A DNA stretch of 64,000 nucleotides. Origin: Saxidomus purpurata (Eukaryota; Mollusca; Bivalvia; Venerida; Veneridae). The stretch covers positions 40,579,987-40,643,986 of the forward strand of contig JAFMSR010000014.1 of the NCBI GenBank assembly GCA_022818135.1, written 5' to 3'. Each line of letters begins with the position of its first letter. Within the stretch, counting starts at the first letter, position 1. The position numbers and the translations under genes are program-made. The notes beneath the pieces were generated by a model that was not told where the DNA came from, did no database searches, and saw only the letters and a list, made by a program, of their open reading frames with translations. Positions 39,801 through 51,800 of the stretch are shown here, piece after piece.

Positions 39801-42800
39801 TAATTCTGTCAAAAACCTTGACAGAGTTATGTACTCTTGTCTGTTGATGTAGGTCATGATGGTAAACAAGTATATATGGTTAGTTTCAAAGCAATACCTC
39901 CAATGGTTTTGAAATAAAGTGAGGTGGTACGAAAAACTTAACCAAGCTCAATACACTTTCTAAGTAAAAAAAGGGCCATAATTCTGTCAAAAACCTTGAC
40001 AGAGTTATGTACTCTTGTCTGTAGATGGAGGTTATGATGGTAAACAAGTATGGTAAGTTTCAAAGCCATACCTCTAATACTTTTGAAATAAAGTGGGGTG
40101 GTACGAAAAACTTAACCAAGGTGTGACACCAACGCCGACGCCGGGGCGAGTAGGATAGCTCCCCTTTTCTTCGAAAAGTCGAGCTAAAAACTGCGAACTT
40201 TTTTACATGGACGAGCAAGCTGATCATGATCTGCACTGGTTGCAAAGACAGAATCACTGGTGACAAGCAGGGTTACAGTTGAAGACTAGGGTCCCTGCAC
40301 TGTGAGCTAAAATATGCATGCTAATATATAACTTAGAAATCGATTTGCTCGAGTTTTTCTCAATTAAAACACAGAAAATAAATCTGATGAAATTGATTTG
40401 TGTGTGTATGTTTTTTGAAGGGTTTATGTAGATGAGGCATCAAACTGGAATGTTATAAAAGTTGACGCTTCACAAGCGCGACAGACATAAATGAAGCAAA
40501 CCTTTCAATGGCTGCTGACCAGACACGAAATGTATCAGTAACTGAAAAAAACATGCATTTAATCCTTGTTTTATCATGTTCGTGAACGAGGAAATAAGAA
40601 TCTTACCTGAGAATCTGGTCACTGAATCCAGAGATGTATATGTCATTTTCATGTTCTGGTTTTATGTCTGTGGCAAATCTGAAAAGGTATAATTACATGT
40701 AAACATGGTAAAAAAAAATTCATTTCAGTTTGCAGGCTAAAAGTTTAACCAATGATCATTCTTTTTTGAAGGGACAAGTGCGAAGTAGGAAACTGCTAAC
40801 TTTTTCATATAAGAAGTCAACAAAGTAGCTGGGCTTGAACCCACAACCTCATTCAAGGAGTGCCTAGTAGTACTATATAAAGTCAGCAACCTTTACAACT
40901 TAACCACAGAAGACGAAGAATTAAAACAAGAGCTGTCCCTCACAAGTGACGAATGCCCCCGAAAGAGGTGCCTCACAGTCTGTGTCCTCTCCATGTGCTC
41001 AATAAATGTGCTATGTAATTTTAAAATCCTTCCATGCATGACAGAGTAATCATGCATACAGTATTCCATTACTTTAAACACTAAGTGTGACCATGACCTT
41101 TGAGGTAGGGACTTGGGTCTTGCCTGGACACATCCGCTTGATGTGCTAGACATTTTTGCCAAGTTATTTTAAAATCCTTCAAAGCATAATAAAGTTATAG
41201 TCCTGGACACAAATGTATGCATATATACAGGATTCCATTACCTATAAATTCTAAGTGTGACCTTGACCTTTGTGGTAGGGATGTGGGTCTTGCACGCGAC
41301 ACGTCGTCTTGATGTGCTAGACATTTGTGCCAAATTATTTTAAAATCCTTTAAAGCATGACAAAATTACAGTCCGGACACGAATGTGTGCATATATGCAT
41401 ATATAGAGGAATCCATTACCTTCAAACTCTAAGTGTGACCTTGACCTTTGAGGTAGGGACGTGGGTCTTGCACGCGACACGTCGTCTTGATGTGCTAGAC
41501 ATTTGTGCCAAGTTATTTTAAAATCCTTCAATGCATGACAAAGTTACAGTCCGGACATGAATGTGTGCATATATGCATATATAGAGGAATCCATTACCTT
41601 CAAACTCTAAGTATGACCTTGACCTTTGAGCTAGGGACGTGGGTCTTGCACGCGACACGTCGTCTTGATGTGCTAGACATGTGTGCCTAGTTATTTTAAA
41701 ATCCTTCAATGCATGACAAAGTTACAGTCCGGACACGAATGTGTGCATATATAGGATTCCATAACCTTCATACTCCAAGTGTGACCTTCACCTTTGAGGT
41801 AGGGATGTGGGTCTTGCACGCGACACGTCGTCTTGATGTGCTAGACATGTGTGCCAAGTTATTTTAAAATCCTTCAATGCATGACAGAGTTACAGTCCGG
41901 ACACGAATTTGTAAGTGGGGACGCACGGACGCACGGACAGACGGACGGACGGACAGACGGTGCGATTTTAATATGCCTCCCTTCGGGGGCATAAAAATAT
42001 TAACAAACTGATGTACCGGTAATCATTTCATTAATGTCTGCCTATGCAATATTGAGCTTAAGGGCCAATGTCCTAGGGGCCAATTTCCTACAAAAACATA
42101 GAAAAAGGGTTATCATACATACCCACATGATCTTCCAGCAAACGAGACATTGACATACAGTAGATCAGGATTAACGAGTCTTCTGTATATATTAAGGAAA
42201 GCATTGAGCACAGACCTCTTGGCCAATCCATCCTCTGAGCCGCCTGTCAGCAACAGTAAGTTGTCAATCTAAACATAAAAATACATTTTGTATCCTGAAC
42301 CTATTTTTGGAAATGGACTGTTCCAATACCTCTATTTGGACAGAGCCAATTACTGCTTATAGGGATGTTTCATGTGTTTTTTTCTACATAAATAGCAGTT
42401 TACACAATGAAACATTTTCACACAGAAGATTTACACAGCGTCAGCCTTTTGAAAAACTATTGTTATTTGATGCATGTTATTTTCATCACTTTTATTTCAA
42501 GATTGCTTCCTTTGTATTAAGGAAGAGACAAAAACTGTGTTATAAACGCAGTGTAATATTAGCGAACTTACCTGTACTCTATCTCTAAGGTCGTCATACA
42601 GCACAGAGACAGGAAGACCTGCTTCAAAATTGGTATACTGCACCTTTGGGTCCTGAAATACCATGTCCCAATACAGTTACAGTACAAAATTTCAAATTCA
42701 AAATTAAAACATGACATCAGTCTGTTAACCATTTTTTAGAATTTCAAATTCAAAATTGTAAAGTACATTAATTTTGTAACAGTAAATCGATTCATGAAAT

Positions 42801-45800
42801 ATTTCGTAAGTACTTGATGCTATATACAGTTCTTAAGAAAGTACCTGATGCTATATACAATCCTAAAGTAAGTATATGATGCTATATACAATCCAACCAC
42901 CGGGTGACTCCTATATACCCCCCTAAACTTCGTTTTGGGGGAATAAATATAACACATTCTTTATCAAAATATATATCAAATATGGGTTTATCTACCAATA
43001 ATTGCAACAGCATTTATGTAATGGTTGTATAATAAGATATTTGCGCACAGAGGTGCTCCTTACGCCTATCAAACATTTCTCACATGGTTTACCTGAGCAA
43101 TTTCTGTGTCAAGAACTGTGGCCATATTCTCCAGGATGGTGCCACTTTCCAGCTGTACAGTACAGTACACGTGGGAGGAACTGTCAAATATTATCATGGT
43201 ACACTCCTCGCACGAGTATTTACACATCAGTCCAAGTAACACACTCACTTCCTGCATCTGTTGGTAAAATGTATAAAGATAATAATTCAGGGAGGAAAAC
43301 TAATAAATAATTATTTAATACTATAATATAAAATATTTAAATCTTCAAACTACACCGGTAGATCTTTCTTTGATTTGTAGTTAAGAAATAATCAATGGCG
43401 AAACTGAAGCAGAAATTTAAGAGGGCGAAGAATACGTCAAGTAAAGTGTTCATTACATATACTTTGGAACAGAAACAGACATGTTATATGTTACATTACA
43501 GCAATGATTAGCTTGAATGTGGAGATTTTCTTCAAATAAATCTGTTGATTGTCAGGATTCAAACCTGTACCAAATATTGTAATACTGACAACACATGGCA
43601 CTGTTTTTGGGTACAATATAACTACAGAAACGATCAGTGAATAACATACATCATCATTAATGAAAAATTGATAATTATACAGTGTAACCTCTCAGGAGCA
43701 AACAACGTTGGGGGAACATGGAAATATGTTTGTTGTAGAGAGGTGTGAAACCTTATATACACCTTAATTTGCATAAAGGCACCATTACTGCAGTAACTGT
43801 ATAACAGGATGGAAAAGCCTTACCGTTCTGGGTTTTCCAAGACCTCTCGCTGCCGTACATGGTACTTTCATGTTGGGTCCAACATCACAAAGGATGACTG
43901 TTCTTCCTCTGATTGGCTGCACATTATAGACTGTTGCTAGCTTCACTGCCGTGTCTAGTGCTTTACGGTAACGATTGATCAGGTTTGTGTCAAAAGGCGT
44001 TTCCCTGGAAATTTACAAGTAAGAGATTCTGTAACAAACAATGACAAGCCAAGACAACTGTTAAAGTTATGTCTATTAATCCTTATCAAAACATGTTTCA
44101 ACAAGACTAGTTGATTGGTCGGGCTAACATTTTTATGAATAACTGATCAAAAAGAACAGTTTTCAAGTGTTTTAGAGCAAAGAAGGCTAAATAAAAATAA
44201 ACCCTGCCTTCCAACTATCCTTAAATTATTTGGCAAAAAGACCAGAAACACACACATTTTTTTGTTGGCATAAGTCCAACATTTTACCTTAGGCTTTTCT
44301 TTCATTTTGACCTGGTAGTGTACTTAGTTACCAATGGCATCCAGCTTCAAAGCTGACATAAATAGCATTTATACAATCATTATGACTTAATACAGGCTGC
44401 AGCGTATATGACTCGGAAGATGATGATGGACCTAAAGCACATCTAGTCAATCAATTCAATAAAAACTGAACAGGATGTGAAGTAACATAGAGAAGATGTA
44501 CATATGTGAACCACAATAACTGACCTTTGAGATCTTAGCGCACTAGCGATTAAATTATGGAGAAAGTTTCCTCGACAGTTTCATGCAATCACTCATCCAA
44601 AACATTTTCAAAACTTCTGCATTTCTTATAATGTACTCACGTTGGTTTCTTTTTCTTTTCAAGTTTTCTCTGTCTTTTAATAATCCACCAATTCTCTGCT
44701 GACAATTTCTCATTGGACTTGCCTGTTGCTCCGCCCCTTCCTCTGCCTCTTCCCCGCCCTCTTGCTGAAGCTCCGTCTCCAGGGTTACTAGTTTCCTGTA
44801 CTGCCTCATTGACAATAGCTGCCTCTATAAATCACAAAACAGTAAAACAGAATAATTTTCATTAACTTGAAACTGCCAACTTCAAAATTGGCATGGAATT
44901 ATTTCAAAATTTGGTGTATAGTTAAGTTTCTTGTTGCAGGTTGCAGGTTTAAGTCTAAGAAATGACATCAGACAGCAACATCTCTAGAATACAGGCACAA
45001 GCAACTTACGTGATGCCTCAAAATCTTTCTGAAGTTGTTCCAATACTTCATAGGCAGAGAAGAAACGGAAAGGAAACTGCTTGCTATTTATCACTGATCT
45101 CTGAAACAACAAGAAACAAGGCTTCGGTCATATTTAAACATTTGAGTATCAATTTAGTCTTTTAAATACAGAATTATTGTGCTTCCTGCATACCTAACAC
45201 TTTGAACTTACTTGTTAATTTTATAATTATTCATTTCTTCTTGATTGCAAATTAAGTTCTTACAACTTAGATTAATCACTCTCGAGACTCACTCCAGATG
45301 GAATCGACCTAAAAGAGACACTAAACTGACACTAATAATTGAGTTTATACTTATTTATTATTCTCGATTCTTACAACTTAGATTAACTGCTCTCAAGACT
45401 CACTCCAAGAGAAATAGAAATGTGGAAATATCAATGTCTTGCCTAAGGACACTACCACCCTGACTCTAGTGGGGAACGAACCCCAGACCCTCTCATCCTG
45501 AAGGCGAATGCGATACCACTGCACCAAGGCGGCTCCGAAAAACAGTGGACTTATTGAGGACTTAAACTGCTATCATGGTCAGTATTTATTCAATTTTCCC
45601 GTCACATTCAAACCGTTACTGCTACTCTGGGAGTACAAATTACAAGTGGGTGTTGTACATGTACCATAACGGTGATTTTTTTTCTGTGACAATATTTCTG
45701 CATTTTCTGCGGTCTGAAACAGACTGACGCAGAAATAAAATCTGCGTGTACCATTACAATAAAAGTTTATGTTTTCAGCAGTTTGATGATAAAACATGTT

Positions 45801-48800
45801 TGACTGTACTTTTAAAACACTTTTGACTGTACAGCTATGACAGGTTTGACTGTACTGCTTAAGGGAGTTTGACTGTACTGCCTTTGGGAGTTTGACTGTA
45901 CTGCCTAGGGGAGTTTGACTGTACAACTAAGTGCGTAACAAGTGTCCTTACCTCATCTGTGAGTCTGCGGATGACTCCTGTATGATGTTTCGAAGATATT
46001 CCTGCCTTGATCAGGTTCCTCAAGTTTCTCAACATTGCCATGAATGGAAGCTTTTTGTGGTCTGAAAACAAAATCAATATAAATATGGTGAAACAAGATC
46101 TCAAAATATTGATTGCTTACTTTAACATAAAACCAAACGCCAGCCACTGGCATTTGTCTATAGAACAGTCTTATTTCTACTACAGATCTAAGTGAAAAAG
46201 ACACTTTCCAGCTATCTAAAGTACAACTATCTCCGGAGCAAACACCCTGGGATACACCGAAATGTAGTGCTGTTCTGCAGAGGTCGATTCTTTATATAAC
46301 TGAAGTAATGGGAATGAATATATGTGTCTTTTAAGGGAGGTTGTTGCTCTAAGGAGGTGTTGTTCTTAGGGGTTGGACTACATTTACATTATAGTTGCAG
46401 TATCAGCAACATTTTAAACAGATTTTCTCATATTGCTATGTAGATTTTACTTGTACTGTTGATTGTAGCCATTACTTTTACATTTTGTTTTAGTATAACA
46501 CTTTGGGGAAATTACATTTTGCGGGGAGAAAACCGTGCACTATTCAACTATACTGGAAAAACCTGTGAATACAGACCACCTGTTAACAAAGGAGGCTTTA
46601 GTTTAATTCCGTCAGTGGTCTTGTTTGCATGTTTGACTGTATTATGCGAAACAATGATGTCACTTTGAGAAAAGTATCAATTAAGTTCAGTTACTTTCTT
46701 TTTAGCATGAAATAGAATGATAAGCAGTTTCAGTGAAAGTAATCATTGTTGTTGTGCAGCATGGGTTCAAAACCTAGTGTCTGCCTTGAAAAGTATCTCA
46801 TGACATACCCAGCAAGTCCTGCCATGTAGTAGCCTTGTTCCCTTTAAGTGACACCTGAGTTTCCCAGGTCTCTGGTACAGGAAGTTTCATTCTCTTGTCA
46901 GCACGTTCCTCCTCAAACGTTCCCGGTAACCGAGATCGGTAAAACTCATCCAGTGTGCTTGGATACCTGTAAAAAAAATATCAAAATAATAATCATAGAA
47001 TACCATGTGCATTTGAAATATTCTGATAATTTTACACTTAGTCTAGCCCTTACTCAACTGAATTACTGAAACGGACCTCCCTAACTTTTATTTTTGACAG
47101 AACAACTTATTAAGCAATTCTTACGTTGGTCCGGACTCCGCCTCTCTATGGAGCAAAATTTACAACTTAAAAAAAGCTTATAAAGTTAATTGTTTCCTTT
47201 GTAACTGAATTCGTGATTGAGACTCAGAACTTGAGATTTTATCAGAGACTTATGGTATCAACACTGTGCTGCTATAAATAGTTCCAACATCTACAATATT
47301 TACCTCCCCTGTTCTGAATCATCAGCCATTTGGTAGGCAAAGCTGATAGGAGTTATTCTCAGATATGTGATAATTTATGTGATAATTAAGAATTCTGTGT
47401 GACAACCACATTTTCTTGAACCTGCTGAGCTCACTTCCCATATCATCAGTGATTAATTATGTTTATAAATCTGATTAACTTAATTAAAACTGTTAATTTC
47501 ACTATTCCCTATTAACTTAAAGGAAATTTACTTTTCAATATGGCTGACAAATTCAGAACAAGGGAGGTAAATACTGTAGATGTGGGAACTTTCCATAAGA
47601 GACCAGACTTACTTTTTCCCTATCAGGCACATGACATGTTCTACTGGCTCTGTGATATGAAGTTTTCTGATCAGCTGTTTGAGCGTGAAACTCATTTTCT
47701 GCAGCTGTTCCGGGCTTTCTCCTTCGTCAAACATCACGGTATCCAAACCCTTCATTGCTCGATGCTGTAAAATACATATAACAAAGGTCAAGAAATACTT
47801 CGGTACAAACAATATGGTCTTGCTTACCTCTTCATCACAAGATCAGCAAAAAGCTTTTGGTCCACATACATAATTATACTTTCAATTTCTGAAACAACTA
47901 TTACCACTATCTTGTGATGAAACAAAAAAAACTACTACAGTGCAGTTAACATATTCTACATCTAAGCTTTCTTGAGGTTCAAGCGTCTAACCAACAACTT
48001 CTAGTTGTCTGCTGACTATGTGCAACATGCATATATTTCTACACACATAAATCAAGTGCATTTAAAATGGCATTCTTCTTCTTCAAGAACAATATTTTTG
48101 TAAATTTCTGTGTGTTAAGGATATTGTGGGATGTACCTGTCTGTGCCTTTCAGCTTCCTCATCCGAGTCCTCGGATCCGGAACTGGAGCTGTCCGAGTCT
48201 AACAATGATGGCCTGCCATCGCCGGCAGCACCCCTGCCTCTTCCTCTAGCAGCAACAGAAACACGACCTCTTCCAAATATTGCACCTCTACCAAACATTC
48301 CAGCTCTACCCCGTGATGCACCCCTACCCCCACGTCCTCTACCCCCTCGGGCAGACCCAGGGTCCCCCACTTCCTCCTCACCTTTCTTCAGCTTCTTCTT
48401 CTTCTTCTTTCTTGAACTTTCTTTATTATATTTAGCTAGAGAGAAAATAAGATACAAATACTAATTACTTATTGATGCCCTAACTAGATACAAAATATCA
48501 AATACCAGGTACTGAAAATTAGGTAATATTTCTGATGATTTCATTTTCACTTCTTTCACAAATTACTTTCTTCCCTAATTTAAAAAAACCTTGTGAAAGA
48601 TTCATTTCACAAACATTGTCTATACAAATAATTATAGAAGTAACCTTTCGCCAATTAAAAATTCGTGAATAAGTCAGTCTGCTTAAAGATCATGAAATTT
48701 TCACCATGCAAAAATCAACCAATTTGCAGTATTTCCCAACACAGAGAGTCTATTTCTTCAAAAACCCAAGATAAGAAGGTTGTCACAATGAATGGAAATA

Positions 48801-51800
48801 GACATGCTTCAATAAACCATCAACTACCTTGTTCAAGGAATGAGACTAAGAAGGTACATTGTACTCATGTTCTTCCTTACCTAGCTGATATTTGTCAAAG
48901 TCTGGAAACTTGGCAACCATAGCTCTTCTCAGCGCAGATGGCAAAGATCCAAGCGGCAGTGTCTTCTCTGGAAAGGCCTAAAATTTGGGAGGAAAATATC
49001 TGCTGCAATTATTCTGAACTACATGGCTTTGTTGTATTTAATACATTCATTAACTATAATACATTCTTTGACAAATTTATGCATTGGTTCAATATACAGA
49101 TAAAGTATATATCATTGAATCCACTTTGGAATCCAAGAACTAGAAAGAGCTTTGGCCTAATAATCAAATCCATCAAATGGGTTTCAGCCCTTTTGAGACC
49201 AAATAATGCTGAAAATATTAAGATGCTCTATCCTGTTGGGTTGGCTATATAAATTTTTAGTCCATACAATGGTGTATTAAGCGAAACAGCAGCTATGCCC
49301 CTGTATGACATTTTAAAACAGTACATTGGCCTAAGGCCTCACCAAATACATTAGTAGTTCTTTGGATTTTTTCTTTAAATAAATTAAGTAAAAGGGTGAG
49401 GGGGTGAGTGAAATTTTTGTTTACTTATTATTTCTTTATATGTTTTTATTCTCAAAATTCCACAGGCAGAGGGTGGTTTGCATTATATTTTCCATTTAGC
49501 ATTTTCACGCAGCACGGAAAATCCAACAAACCACCAATCAATTTGGTGTTACTTAACAGTATTCTTTTTTTTTTTCAAAGTATACTTACAGAATAGATCT
49601 CAGCCACTTCGATCCAGTCAGATGGTAGGGCTATCGAAGCACTGAAATATTTCTTCAAGTAAGGTCGGCAAGCTGGTATGTGCGACGCCAGGGCCAACAG
49701 GAAGTTGGCTGAAGTCCTTATATTCAACTGTTTTCTTGTGTACAGAGCAACCTGCACAAAAAAAGGATCAAAATCAGTTTGTGCAACAACAATTTTTCCG
49801 ATATCATTAAAAACAGTTCATAGTCCGATTTCGAACACTGAGCTGAGGACGTACTGCAAGCATATGTGACTACTACAATAGAATCATGCTGGCAATTTAC
49901 GAGTTGTTGTGTTTGCCTTTATTGTCGTTATTCTAACGATAAAAAGGTATGTTTTAGAACACCCGTGGCTGCACTTTTGTCGCATGATTGTCATCACTGT
50001 GTAATGAAAGTGACGTTACCTTTCAAATAAAGCTCCCCGAGGAACTAAGCTCAAAGATCCTGAAGCTATAAACAGCTTTATTCGCTGCATATCTAAGCTT
50101 TCAATTTGAAAGCAGATGTACATGCGAAAAATGATTACAGATACATGTATAGTTGGCTAATACAATATGAACAAAGTAATTCTTTCTGTAATTTGTGTCA
50201 TGGTCTTTTTTAAGCTCTCTCACATAATGAAAGTGCCTTTGTTTTGTCTTTAAGACAAACATGAACTTGTTCTTTGCATCTGGGCAGATAGACAAGCAGG
50301 CAGGCAGACACAGACTAATTTTCATGAAAATCCAATGAAAAATGCCGCCTCTATTGCATATACAAGGTTAAGTATGGACAGACAGACGACAGACCGACAC
50401 CAAGCGATCGCAATAGCTCACCTTGAGCATTTTGTGGAAAGGATTAAAGCTGCTCACCCTCAGATCTTAGTGGAAGAAAGTTTTTTAAACTATCTGAAAT
50501 TGTTAATTCTAGCATTTACTTTTACATTTTATGCTTGCTATATATCATTTTGGAGAAATTATTTTTTTCCGCCTGAATTTTGAGCGAGCAGCTTTAAGTG
50601 ATTTCCGGATAGAATCAAACAAGCATAGTACATTGTATTTGGACAACATGAACTTTGTAACAATAACAAGTGCATAACAGTATTTAATACCTTGAGAACA
50701 AACTCAGGATCATAACAGATTACTCTCTCAGCCATTGTTACCAGGGCGACACGAGTTGGGTCAGTACCGAGACGGAAGTTTGGCTGGCATATCAGGGACC
50801 CGCTCACTGCATTCACTAGGGCAAACTGAAAGTAAAACATTCGACAAAATTATAATATATAACATCAAATATTCATAACGAAAGACCCATTACACTGTCA
50901 GAAGTATCTAGTAAGTCATTATGACCTTGAAAATAAGTGCTCAATGTTGTTTTGTCCAAACCTGTCGGACATAAGTCTTTTATAACAAGAAAGCTACCCT
51001 GCTAAATGGTATTATACTATAGCTATCGTGTGTATTTGAGGCAACTTGAAAAGTCCCTTGAATTATTTTTATATATTATATAGAAATGGTTACATAAGAA
51101 GTACTTCAAGTAACAATAGATTCCTTCTGAGTATTTTTATCTGATCAATTGTTCAACCTTTTAGTACAAACTGAACATTATACAAAGATTAGAAATATTT
51201 CACTTCTTAGGTTTAAAGCCCCAGGAGCAAAATTACAAGTAGTTCTTATTTTACCAAGAAAATTGTCTAACTGGCAGAAATGACCTTTATCTGTACCAAA
51301 ACCATTCCTAACTTTGCCTTTTAAATCGATTAGTACATGTACATGTTGGAAATATAGCGCTGTATTTTCTTCAAAGATATTGCAATAAATAGAAAGGCTT
51401 TCTGGCAACTCTTTTTCGCTAAGAAACGAGTTGAATACAAAAGAAAGGCATAATATGATCCTGTCAGTAAATTATTTTTTTCTATATTAGTAAATTCAAA
51501 GTGATCCTGGGACTTTAATATACTCTACTAATTTATTTATATATTCCTAATTGCAAAACCTGTTCATACAGCTTAAGATTTATGCTCTTCTGACTCACAG
51601 CAGATGGGAACTTCCTTGAAGAGAAGAGAGAGAAAAAGCAAGGTTGACTGTGAAACTGTTGTACGTTCTTCCTTATTTCATCGAAGTTTCTGCAGTTTGT
51701 CGTCAAACGTCTTTCTTACCTTTAAACCATTAACATCATGAAGTTTTGTTGCTATCATCAGTGACCTATCTCTGTCTGGTGGTACAAATCTTGGCATCTC

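Noticed and set aside
44555..44815. 86-residue minus-strand frame starting [10 protein letters not shown]
   Set aside because: It overlaps exon 14 in another frame; splice phases of exons 13 and 15 select the RG-rich frame.
48126..48464. Proline/leucine-rich 112-residue plus-strand frame
   Set aside because: It is the antisense of the RGG exon 9; the minus strand has splice sites and homology.
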